NCBI GenBank assembly: GCA_034401795.1
Contig: CM067369.1
Location: forward strand, 91,688,579 to 91,752,578
Reading direction: 5' to 3'
Source of the DNA: Chaetoderma sp. LZ-2023a
Lineage: Eukaryota; Mollusca; Caudofoveata; Chaetodermatida; Chaetodermatidae
Length of the DNA: 64,000 nt
The notes under the pieces were generated by a model. It did no database searches, was not told the origin of the DNA, and was given only the letters and a program-made list of their open reading frames with translations. Below are positions 37,970 through 48,812 of the stretch, in pieces; position 1 is the stretch's first letter; the number at the start of each line of letters is the position of its first letter. The position numbers and the translations under genes are program-made.

Positions 37970-40770
37970 ACGGCGACAAACAGACACACAAACGCACAGA
38001 TGGAGTAATGGAAACCATCGATATATTGCCGAAAATTATAGTTTTTGCCAATAATAACCCATATGCCCTCATACCCAATGAATAACCATCTTTATCTTCC
38101 TTACCTCACTTCCCAATCTCCCTCACATCCTTTGCACCTCCCTCACTCACTCACCATTGTATCTATCGATCAATCTATAAATTCTCAAATGTGCAAGTTA
38201 TCAATCCATTAATGGAGTATTATTTGATAAAATAATCAATCTATTATAATAAATATAATAAAATATAACTCATTATATGAGTGAGTGAGTGAGTGAGTGA
38301 GTAAGGGAGGGTGGGAGGGAGCAAACAAGCGAGCGGGGGTTGGGTGGGATGAGTTGATGGTGGGATGTGGGTGGGGGGGGGGGGGGAGATGGAGAGGTGA
38401 GTGAGCAGAGGTAGAGATGGTTATTCGCTATGTCTGTGCGCGTGTGTGTGGGCAGTTGTGAGGGTGAATGAGTTGTTAGGTTATTGGTTGGGTGCGAGGA
38501 TGGGTGCTGTTGCGTGCATGGGTGGGTTGTGTCTGTGGGCGGACAGGTCTCAGGCTGGCCTGTGGTTGGGTGGCATTTATGGGTTTCAGGGTGTGTGCTG
38601 TGTGTGAGGGCGAGTGGGTTATTAGGTTATTGGTTGAATGTGAAATGTGAGCGTGGGTAGATCTGTGAGTGTGTGGTGGGTCTATGTATGGTTGGGATCT
38701 GTGGATGGGTTTGTGAAGACTTGGTCTGTGTCCGGGCATTAGTATATAAGTCCGGGTCCATGAAATAGTAAATAAGTACAGGTCCGGTAATTAGTACCTA
38801 TTTTGGGTATGGGAAATAGTATGACCCCTCTGGATGGGAGATTCACCTCTTGCCCATTGGATAGCAGGCCGCCATCAGAAATGTGTGCCTCATATACTCC
38901 AATAGGATGTACATCGTTATCAGTCTGTTTCACTTTATCAAGATTCAAGATTCCAAATTATTTATTTCATGCTTAATATATTCTATCGTCGTTGCTGAAA
39001 GATCTTTAGGCCTAAATCTACCAGGTACACCCACACTGGTGCCCGTCATACCCATAGCGCCTAAAAAACAAGAGGCACTGTGACGCTCACCAGGACCATT
39101 AGCATTTAAACCATTTACATTTAAACAGACATGATGGATAATTTTGGAAAAATCCAAGATGGTCACCAAAAAATGACCAATTAAAATTCCCATTTCATCC
39201 TTGTGGTTTGGCCAATGACCATTGTTTGACCATGAATTAACCATGCCGGTTAAATGGCACATCAGTCAGACCCTTGTCGACCATGACCAACAAATTCCTC
39301 ATAACCATGATAAAACCATGTTTGATGGTCGGCGACAGACCATGGTTTTACATGGTGAAACAGAACATGGTCAGACCATGGTCAACCATGATCTGACTGT
39401 GTTGCCATTTCACCTGAATGGTCAGACCATGGTCAAGCATTGTCTGAAGGTTGGTGCTATTTATCATGCATATTTGAAACCTTGGTCAGCAATCCAGCTC
39501 CACTCTTCTAAAAACGTGTACTGCGCTAGACTGTACAGCCTACAAAATTGTACTACTTTGGTCTTAGGCAAAATGCCGAGAAGCGATTACAACATTGTAA
39601 GCATTGTAATGAGTTATTGTAGTAATTATGAAGATAAAAAATATTGATCAAACTTTCTAGATATATAAGCCTATGACAATCTTGGAATGGTTAACTACAA
39701 GTGGCATTGTTTGAAATAAAGTGTATATAAGAATTCAGTGGTTCCACAAAATTTTCAAAAAAATCCAAGATGGCCTCCAACAAATCAACCAATCAAAATT
39801 CTGAATAGAATTACTAGAGACTACCACAATAGAATCCTTCCAGCCAATTCAACCTAGCGGTTAAGGAGATGCGTTTTGACAATTTCTTGTAAATCTTTTT
39901 ATAAAATCTATGAAATTCACCCCGAAACTTGACAAAGCAAAATTCTGAATACAAGTCCTGGAGCATACCATGACAGGGTCATTCTAGCCAAATTTTGTCG
40001 AAATCTGTCAAGCTGCTAAGGAGAAGTGTTTTGACAATTTCCAGTACATTTTCCATAAAATCTAAGATTTTCAAACAAAAAAAATCTAAATTCTGAATAG
40101 AAGTTCTGGAGTCTACCCCGCTAGGGTCCTTCCAGCTAACTAGGGTTGAAGTTCCTCAAGCGGTTATTGGTGAGTATCGTTTTGACAATTTCAAGTAAAT
40201 TTGTCATAAAATCAAATATTCTCAACAAAAAAATTTACCAATCAAATTAGGCTGAAATCCACCAAGCGGTTGTGAGAATCTCCGGTAAATTTTTCATAAA
40301 ATCTAAGATTTTCATCCAAAAAATTTACCAATCAAAATTTTGCATACAAGTTCTGAATCCTCAACCACCACACACACGCACGCGCACACCACCACCACCC
40401 ATAGCGGCTTTGCAGCCAAATTAGGTTGAAATCCGCCATGCAGTTAATGAGGTGTAACGTTTTTAAGAGCAAATCTTAATAACCGGCTGCACCGTCAGCC
40501 TTTAAGTAAAAGTTAACATCAGGCCAGCGCTTGATAGTCATCATGGCATAAGCTCACTTGGCCATTCTAGCAAGCTGAGCTAAAACAGTGAGTAGGCAGG
40601 AACAGATCGATCTACTGATGTGATCTTGCCCGCTTTACGAATATCTATACAACTGTTTTGATATTGAACTCTACAGTATGCTTATTCTTGAGAGTTATTC
40701 TCATCCACCTACATAGGCAAAACACCTTTTCAACTGAATCCATTGATTGATATAGGTCAGAAACTCATAA
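37970..40770. other. no recognisable gene; simple repeats and old dispersed repeats
   Basis: (GTGA)n near 38280 and a G-rich region to about 38730. At 39160-39440 the words GACCATGGTC, AACCATGxT and their inverses recur many times. From 39700 to 40450, three or more units of a phrase like TCTGAATAxAAGTxCTGGAGxxTACC with AAxAATTTACCAATC form a degenerate tandem repeat. Confidence 0.5.
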
Positions 40771-40777
40771 TGAGGCC

Positions 40778-41243
40778 AATTCAGGAATCCATTTCCTCAC
40801 TCAATCATATGGCATCATAATTACCTACGCGGCGTATATGTTGACGTCATAATCATAACGTCATGAATGATTCGATTAAGACTGTCTTTATCGCTTAATA
40901 GTCCGACACATTGTACGAATTGTATGTGTTTGCTATTTAAGAAACATGCTGTTGAATATTTTGAAACCAATTTGACTGGGCGCTGTTGCTGCCATAGGCA
41001 TCAACAGCACCCAGATAAATTAGTTTCAAAATATTCAACAGCTATTTTGACTGGGCGCTGTTGCTGCCATAAGCATCAACAGCACCCAGTTAAATTAGTT
41101 TCAAAATATTCAACAGCTTACCTGTATAGTTTTCTAGAAATTGATAGTCAGGGAGTTCAGAGATTGATCGATCCCAACACGAACGAGGTGTGGGAGCTTA
41201 GATAGAGATGGGTGGGGCATAGCTAAAACTGGACAGGTCCATT
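40778..41243 (-). repeat. MITE family A with duplicated central hairpin
   Basis: Reverse orientation, ending ACTGGACAGGTCCATT. The unit TTTGACTGGGCGCTGTTGCT plus its inverse arm is duplicated in tandem (about 40972-41045 and 41044-41117, 72-bp period). Confidence 0.85.
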
Positions 41244-41457
41244 CCAACTTAGCTAAGAGAGACAGGATAGCGCCCCACCCCATCCACTATGTGATTTTGT
41301 TATAATTTCCTTAGACTAGAGGAATGTGAATTTACAACACCAGCAGAAACAAACATGTATGATGTCGCAAGAGGAGTGACTGACAAAAAAATACGCAAAC
41401 ATGGGACCAAAAAAATAATGCAAAATATTATGCTAATCCAGATTAAACAGTATGCCA

Positions 41458-41518
41458 TTGATGTGCGTGCGTGCGTGTGAGTGTGCGTGCGTGCTTGTGT
41501 GTGTGCATGCACATGTGT
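41458..41518. repeat. (GTGCGTGC)n-type simple repeat
   Basis: Imperfect GTGCGTGCGTGTGAGTGTGC run (purine-pyrimidine alternation). Confidence 0.8.
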
Positions 41519-41701
41519 CACTATTAATATGGTATTTGTACTATCCAAAAACAACATATCTCATCAAATGATTAACAAGATTTGTACCTGTTTAATATCA
41601 CCTGTACATCTGACAAAGGAAGTGTATGAATCAACATGTTTCTAACAATTATATACAACTTATATACCTATTTATAATAATTACATGCTCTATCTACACA
41701 A

Positions 41702-42056
41702 TGGACCTTTCCAGTTTATCCATCCATCATATGATGTCATAATCAACTATGTGATGTGTAGGATGACGTTATAATCAATTACAGCATGAATGACTCAATT
41801 TAGTCCGTCTTACATGCTCAACAGTCCGACACATTGTTCGAATTGTACGTCTTTGATATTTACTAAACACGCTGATTTGACTAGGCGCTACAAAAACCCA
41901 AATCAAATTAGTTTCAAAATATTCAACAGCTTACATGTATAGTTTTCTGGAAATTGATAGTCAGGGAGTTCAGAGATTGATCGATCCCAACACGAGCGAG
42001 GTGTGGGTGGAGCTTAGCTAGAGATGGGCGGGGCATAGTTAAAACTGGAAAGGTCC
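41702..42056 (-). repeat. MITE family A, full copy with both ends
   Basis: Starts ATGGACCTTTCCAGTTTATC and ends AACTGGAAAGGTCC. One of the clearest copies for defining the terminal inverted repeat. The hairpin loop is shortened (TTTGACTAGGCGCTACAAAA). Confidence 0.9.
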
Positions 42057-42349
42057 CTTGTCCAGTATAATATAAGTGCATAGATTAAAGAACATTGCAT
42101 TCTCAATATACAACTATTTTCACTCCTTAATAGTCAATAAAGTAAAAGGGATCTTCAGAAAGGTCCATTTGCATACTGATAAACATTTTTTGACAATTTA
42201 CAACTGGAATTTTACACTTCTGGCAAAGCCATCTAGTACGCCATATTGACTGTAACGCGTACAAGTTTGCTAATAATGTATTATTCCAATTAATCAATAA
42301 ATGATTGCATTTCCTGATTCGGTGTTATGCAGAACTCAAAAATGCCAAT

Positions 42350-42715
42350 GGAATGATTTGGTCTGTTACGCATGCATCTGACGTTATAATCAAATATGTC
42401 ACGTATTATCTAACATCGCAATGAAAATGATGTAGGTCTCACACTAAAGTAGTAAAGTCTGTCATAAATATGTCTGAATTGTATACCATTAGTGAATCTA
42501 GATCTTAATAAACATTCTGTTGAATATTTTGATATTAATTTGACTGGGAGCTGTTGTTGCCTATGGCAACAACAGCTCACAGCCAAATTAAGCTCAAAAT
42601 ATTCAACAGTTTATTTGTAAAGTTATCTTGATCGGTTTCTAAAGTTTTAAATCGATATCAAAGTGGGTGGAGCCTAGCTAGAAATGAGCGTGGAATAGCT
42701 GGAAATAGACTTCTT
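42350..42715 (-). repeat. MITE family A, diverged copy
   Basis: CTGTTGAATATTTTGATATT, TTTGACTGGGAGCTGTTGTT, CCTATGGCAACAACAGCTC and GGGTGGAGCCTAGCTAGAAA are present; the termini are worn. Confidence 0.75.
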
Positions 42716-43940
42716 TATTCTAGAATAGCCAGTGTAAGGAATTATGGTGACTTTGGGAATAATGTTGATGGAAGGAAGACATTGTGGCATAAAACAGCGT
42801 CAGTATTTCATCACACAATTTTCAAAATAATCACCAGATATCAGTGTACTAGGAACCGAAATGATAAAGGTTTATAATTTAATAGTAGACAGGTCAATCA
42901 GACCTCACAGTGGATGTAACAAATGACATTATTAAAACAAAGTAGGACTAGGAAAATGAATTGAATTGTCTTGACAATTGAGATTATCTATAATGTAAGA
43001 ATATTATTAGGGAGCAATGATTTATGTCTAACTTATTTTCAAAATATTCAAAAATGTTTCTGTATAAGCTTTATGAGATTGCTATATCAGAATTTTAGGA
43101 TTGAAAAGGTTAATATTTAACAACTGACAACCAGTTCTGTTAATAATAAGAAATACTTTCAATATATTACTTAAATATTGAATTTTTCTTTTTCTTTTCT
43201 GATAAAAAAAAAGTAAAAGTGAAAGCTAAATGTTGGAAATACAGAACACACTAGGAAAATTAGACCCATTATCATGCCTTGTCACTGCACTTAAAGTTCT
43301 CATATATTTATAAAACATTGTTCAAATAAATCTGGGCGTATTTGTTAGTTTATGGTCACTTTAACTAGAAATGTGGACGCCATTTTAAATTTAGATTGCA
43401 GTCAGCGACAGGGGGTCAGTCACCAGCTAGATTCTGAACAGTAAGGACGTGCAACTAATTAGGTAATCTGTTAGCCTAGGCCGTGTATTTATAAATTTGC
43501 AATTCAAAACTACGCGATAGGTCTAAAATTATACACGAGTGCTTTTTCAATTAATCATTAGCCTTGTCAAATTAAAAATCAATGTGCTTGTTATATATTA
43601 CATAGGTAAAGTTATCTTGTAATAAATATATCACAAAGTGATAAAAATAAGTCTTTTTCGTGCAGCCTTATATCAACATCACAGTATTGGCATTTGCGGT
43701 GAACGACACCGAGTGGCTCGCCGATTACGTACGTGGGTGCATGCACTTCGCTAGAACAGAACAATCAGAATCAAAACTGATATCCATGAAATAGACATCT
43801 AGGAATTTATACATTGCCATACGAATGTGATCAATGAGTTACAAAATACATTTTCTAGTTAGTTAATAGTTAGTTAATGTACCCATAAACTAAAAAATGC
43901 TCAAAATTTATTTGAAAAATGTCTATTATGAATATGAATG
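42716..43940. other. no recognisable gene
   Basis: AT-rich single-copy-looking sequence, no open frame of note and no clear hairpin. Confidence 0.4.
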
Positions 43941-43945
43941 AGAAC

Positions 43946-44180
43946 GTAACCGTTTAACGGTCAAGATGGCCAAAACCTGCCTCTGCAGTGGTCTTAAAGA
44001 ATGTCCATTTACAGGCCAAGAGACTATTTTTGAAAATCTACCTCTAGAATGCCTGGCTCGATAACTGAGCCAATGATTCCAATGGTGAATTTTCAAAAAT
44101 AGTCCTGACTTGGTCTGCAAATAGACATTCAATAAGCAAATATTGATTTTCTTGACCAAATTGGCCCATTAAGGGGTTTA
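43946..44180. repeat. MITE family B
   Basis: GTAACCGTTTAACGGTCAAG at the left; CTTGACCAAATTGGCCCATTA then AGGGGTTTAA at the right (20-base core); hairpin CTGGCTCGATAACTGAGCCA. Confidence 0.75.
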
Positions 44181-44279
44181 ACATGTATGGTCGATAAGGT
44201 GTACCAAGTTTCAAGGAAATCAATATAATGTAGTCATTTGCTAGCAAGCGAGAATAAATGCAAAATACTAGGCAATATT

Positions 44280-44495
44280 AATTAACCAATTAAACCATAT
44301 AACTCTGATGTGAAACTTTTAAATTTTCAAAAAAAATTTAATAGAAGAAAAGGTGTTCATTTCTCATCAAATTTGGTGGAAGATGGTGCTGTCATAGACA
44401 GCAATATCGTCCAGCAAAATTGTTGAAAAATGCGCACCAGTTTCTTTGCTATTGACACAGTAAAAGATAGCATATTGACATCAGTGGTAAGGGTT
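44280..44495. repeat. MITE family E
   Basis: Ends TTAACCAATTAAACC and ACATCAGTGGTAAGGGTT. The centre is a hairpin of CAAATTTGGTGGAAGATGGT and its inverse around TGTCATAGACAGC. Confidence 0.65.
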
Positions 44496-44722
44496 CACAA
44501 TCAAGCTGGATAAAAAAAACAACTTAGGCAGTGGTCTTCAGAAATTTCCAGTTAGAGAACCATACTATTTTTGTAACTTTACCACTGGAATCACTGGCCT
44601 GATAATCGATTCAAGTGATACATTTTCAAAAATACAAAAATAGTCTTCTAATGGTATGCAAATATACACATGCTACGAGAAAATAGAAGTTTTCTTGAAG
44701 AAATTGGAGGGTAAAGGATTAA
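44483..44722. repeat. MITE family B, diverged
   Basis: AGGCAGTGGTCTTCAGAAAT, TTTACCACTGGAATCACTGG and CAAAAATAGTCTTCTAATGG as in other B copies; ends GGGTAAAGGATTAA. Directly adjoins E-type elements on both sides. Confidence 0.65.
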
Positions 44723-44935
44723 TTAACCTAACATAAGGCATACACAATTTGAAGCAACTCAAACAAAATTCTATTTTTTATTGAATCGATAGCGAAGAAT
44801 CTGATGTAGTTTTCAACAATTTGGTGGACGATGTTGCTGTCTACGACAGCACCATCTTCCACCAAATTTGTTGAAAAATGAACGCCATCTTTTTGTCATA
44901 CGACTTGGTTTGAAAGGGCTAATTATCCTTGAACA
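44722..44935. repeat. MITE family E, second copy
   Basis: Hairpin CAATTTGGTGGACGATGTTG, TGTCTACGACAGC, then ACCATCTTCCACCAAATTTG; ends near GGTTTGAAAGGGCTAATT. Confidence 0.65.
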
Positions 44936-45062
44936 TGCTATAATTACTGCATTCAAAATGGGTAAAAAATGAGAACCTGTTTTGATCAATCATTATCATA
45001 ATCACCACACTCTCCAGAAACCCTCAATGTTTTATTACAAATGTCTTCTAACTCACTCAGCA

Positions 45063-45157
45063 TTTGTCGTTCCAGTGGTAAAATTAAAAAAATAATTAGT
45101 ATTCTCTTGGGCTGTAAGTAGGCATTCCGCAAGACCATAGCAGAGGATGCCAGAGAC
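45063..45157. repeat. MITE family B fragment truncated at the DIRS element
   Basis: GTTCCAGTGGTAAAATTAAA, TCTCTTGGGCTGTAAGTAGG and CATTCCGCAAGACCATAGCA belong to the second half of family B. It stops at 45157, where the DIRS terminus begins. Confidence 0.7.
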
Positions 45158-45440
45158 TAAACGAAATCACGGATTTCTTTTTTCACGAGAGAGTTGATAC
45201 TTACCTCCCTAATACTCTTTGATATTGCTAAATATCGGCTTTCACTCAATAAAACACTCAGATTAAAAATGTTAGGTGCCCCTACTGGGCAGGGAGTCAG
45301 ATGACAGTCAGGCGGATGCCAGCCCCACCACCGCGCATGTGCCGACTAGTACTTCCTCTGACTAATTTATTGGCTGACACACATGCAACATAATAAGAGC
45401 CTGAAGACCGAGCCTCAGTGGGGCGGAGAGGCCGAGTCTG
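45158..45440 (-). repeat. DIRS 3' terminus (inverted terminal repeat)
   Basis: Begins TAAACGAAATCACGGATTTC. Contains CTTACCTCCCTAATACTCTT and GGTGCCCCTACTGGGCAGGG, inverse to the terminus at 51.56-51.76 kb. Confidence 0.88.
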
Positions 45441-45545
45441 TATTAGGGAGGTAAGTATCAACTCTCTCGTGAAAAAAGAAATCCGTGATTTCGTTTATTT
45501 CACTTCAAGAGTATACTTACCTCCCTAATACTCTTTGATATTGCC
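45441..45545 (-). repeat. DIRS internal complementary region (circle junction template)
   Basis: 45441-45497 is the inverse of 45158-45219, and 45499-45545 is the inverse of 51714-51758. The two pieces abut, so this segment is the complement of the two element ends joined together, as known for DIRS-1 and thought to template circle closure. Confidence 0.9.
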
Positions 45546-46054
45546 AGAATTCGTCAGTGAATTCGGCATGAGGGAGGCGAGGTCAAAAGACCAGCTCTTC
45601 CCTATGCGCTTTTCTGCAATTAAGGCACTTAAACTTCTGCAATTGTGTGGAAACACAATCAGGAATATAAAGGAAAACATCGGCTAACACAAACCGATGG
45701 CTGAGAGATGACCAAAATGACCTCTTGGGAGGAAGACTGAATGACCTCAATGTCCCATACGCTCTCAACGTACAAGTGCCATGTACTATAGGACATTAAA
45801 CGAAAAGGCCTCATTTTCGTATACTCTCAATGATGAACCACATAAAAACACATACCATTACCATATTAATAATGAAGGGTCACGTGACATTACAAAAAAC
45901 CATGGACAACACACACAAGACTCACCTTGTGGAAGATTGGTGCTGTCATCATCTCCCCATTGGTGAAGACTGATGCAGCCCATAAAGTATTCCATTGATT
46001 AAATGTGAAATATATAAAAAATGAGGATACATCAAAATATGTACACCTAGCATA

Positions 46055-46997
46055 TTAGCTTTTCAAAATCGATACGGCGAGAGGATTCGAGGTGTCACGG
46101 AGATAATGGTCGGTAAAACTGGACTCACTGAGCTACTGACATAATGTCATCCACAGGTACCCCATTAAATAGGGCAGTGGAAGCCACCTCGGACACTGTG
46201 AGCCATGGCCATGTCAACTTGTTTACCTGTGGCGGTTTTATGGCAAAACTGAATACACTCTACAATCCACCTGGAAATGGTGTCCTTTGACGCCCTGCCA
46301 CGGGGCTCAATATATGACAACCATAACGCTGTTGGGTCCGTCCGCCAATCTTGAGTACGTTGTTTGTACCGGATTAATGCTCGGACTGGACACCATAGTT
46401 TTGAATTAGGATCAAACCTAGTCAAAGCTGGTAAAATTATCGGTTGACCTGGATATTTCAGACTGGTTTTTAGCCATGAAATATATCCTGGGTATTAGCC
46501 TAAGGCCTTCCCCTGTAACCACAAAATGGTCTGCCTCGGCTGACAAGGCATGAATCTCACTCCTACGCCTAGCCGAGGCCGCAGCAATTAAAAATAGTTT
46601 TAAGCGTCAACATGTTCATAGAAATGGAGCTTAGTGGTTCAAACGGCCAATCAGCTAGCACCTGAAGCACTAGTGATAAACTCCAAGACGGAATCACTGG
46701 GGGATTCCTTGGTCTTAGATTGCCCATGCCTTTGATTAAAGTATTTAATGTATTTACTTCATCACTTCCCCTATTAGCCAAGCAAGGGATAACTGTCATT
46801 AAAGCCGACTTATAGCCAGCAATAGAGGTAGGCTTGAGGCTATAGGTATCATACAGGTGACAGAGGAAATCGGCTACTACCTGAATAGATGAATCCATTG
46901 GATTAATACATCTTTTTGAGCACCATTCTGCAAATCTGTTGATTTTATAATTATATGCTCTGGAGGTTGACCCCCTCCTGGCTTTTGCCATGAACAT
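46055..46997 (-). pseudogene. DIRS tyrosine recombinase
   Basis: Integrates the circular DNA copy. Starts in ARRGSTSRAYNYKINRFAEW (SAM-like arm-binding region, about 46.98 kb), then KPTSIAGYKSALMTVIP. The catalytic residues can be followed through frame changes: Arg in ARRRSEIHALSAEADHF (about 46.55 kb), HxxR in AHSVRG (about 46.2 kb), and Tyr in FTDHYLRDTSNPLAVS (about 46.1 kb). Frameshifts occur near 46.57, 46.43, 46.19 and 46.13 kb. The 5' end overlaps the end of the RT-RNase H frame in a different phase, as usual in DIRS. Confidence 0.85.
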
Positions 46998-48778
46998 GGC
47001 TGCTTACTCAGAAAAGCCCTCCTTAATTCTAGATTCCTTGACAACATCCACGCAGTCAATTGGAACATTGACGGATTGTTGTGAAGGTTCTTGCCCTGGA
47101 AGATAATATTGTCCATCAGAGGCAGAGGAACCGGATTGCAGACCAGAAGGTCCAGCAGATCCGTATACCATGATCGGCTTGGCCAATTTGGGGCGATCAG
47201 AAGCACTTGGCACTCCTCCTGTCTGATTTTCTGAAGAATTTTTGGAATCAGGATTACTGGAGGGAATGCGTATGCATACATTCCCACTCAGCTGATAGCT
47301 AACGCATCTGTTGCGAAAGCGCTTGGATCTGGAATCGGAGAGACGTACGTCGTCATCTTCGCATTCTTCTTCATTGCGAATAAATCTATGTTGGGTTTCC
47401 CCCAGTGGTCGAACAGACGATCCGCCACACATTGATTTAGTTGCCATTCCGTAGGTAAAACACTCATCCTTCGGCTCAATGAGTCTGCTAACAGATTTAA
47501 CCTTCCCGGAATATGAACTGCCTTCAAGGTAATCCTGTGATCCAGGCACCAACAAAGCAGTTTCCAAGTCATCATACAGAGACTGGGCGACTTCGTTCCG
47601 CCCTGGCAGTTTATGTAAGTCACTACTGTTGAGTTGTCTGATCGAATTAGAACACTCTTGCCCTGAACTTTCTGTAAGAAATGTTCCAGGCCCAGGACTA
47701 CTGCTCTTAATTCCAGTAGATTGATATGTTCCATTGACTGTTCCAGATTCCAAAGCCCTGATATCGTGGATTCTTCCAGGCAAGCTCCCCACCCCTCCAT
47801 CGATGCATCTGTATACATCGTTAACTGAGGGTGAGGAAGGGTTAACATTAGCCCTGCCAGGAGATTCTCTGTCTTCAACCACCATTGAAGGTGATGAATT
47901 AGAGGCTCCAACACTGACACGCTTGAGTCCAGTGAACCTGTACTCTGGGTCCATTGTGTCATGAGAAATAACTGTATCGGCCGCCTGCGTAAGGCCGCCT
48001 GAGGAATGACTGGTTCCAGAGAAACCATCAATCCCAGCATTCTCAGATAAACCCGTGCCAGGACATGACGACTGTTGCACACTGACTGTATTACTGAGAT
48101 GAGTATCTGTACCCTCTCCTGAGTAGGATAAACATATCCTATCTCCAGATCGAAGAACATTCCCAGGTAAACAAACTTCTGGGATGGAGTCAGCTCTGAT
48201 TTTTGAAAATTTAATATCCAGCCTAAATCTGTGAGAGTTTTCAAAACTATCTCCAGATTTGCTGATAAACTGTCCTGGTTGTGTGCTTTTAACATCCAGT
48301 CGTCTATGTACGTGTGAACTGCTATGTTTCTCCTGCGGAGGTATGCTGTTATCGCAAGAACCACCCTGGTGAAGACCCGAGGAGCCATAGAAATTCTGAA
48401 GGGTAACACCCTGAATTCCCACTGTCTGCCCTGGAATGCAAATCTCAGGAAGCGACGGAAACCCCTCGCTATTGGAATGTGGAAATAAGCATCCTTCAAA
48501 TCTATTGAAGCTGTCCACATTCCCTTCTCCAACCCTGCCAACACCGATCTCACAGTTTCCATCTTGAAACTGGGTGTGTCTATGAACTTGTTCAATGGCT
48601 TGAGGTTGAAAATGGGTCTCCACCCTCCAGTGCTTTTCGTTACCAAGAACACGGTTGAATAGAAGCCCGGGCAATTTTGCGCCGGTTGAATTGCTTCCTT
48701 GTGTATGAGGGAATTTATTTCCTCCTCTATACACAACCGCTGATCTGGATCTCTTGGAATTTGAGTCCAGACCGGCAC
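46877..48778 (-). pseudogene. DIRS reverse transcriptase - RNase H
   Basis: Copies the element RNA into DNA. RT: GGWRPIFNLKPLNKFI (residues 51-66), SIDLKDAYFHIPI (91-103), LPFRISMAPRVFT (125-137; families usually have Gly where Arg128 stands), YIDD active site (157-160), LGWILNFQKSEL (185-196), FVYLGM (202-207). RNase H: YTDASMEGWGACLEES (catalytic Asp 324), LLELRAV (Glu 356), IRSDNS (Asp 381), NLLADSLSR (Asp 432). A single TGA near 47288, where DIRS proteins have Trp in an AISW motif, separates a last conserved stretch of about 136 codons (to 46877). Otherwise intact. Confidence 0.93.
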
Positions 48779-48812
48779 CAGAGACAGTCGTGATGGTGGG
48801 CCTGTTATCCAG

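Noticed and set aside
47004..48734. 576-codon minus-strand frame overlapping the DIRS RT
   Set aside because: Shadow frame of the RT-RNase H gene, Ser/Gly-rich, with no known motif. Only its far end leads into the recombinase frame.
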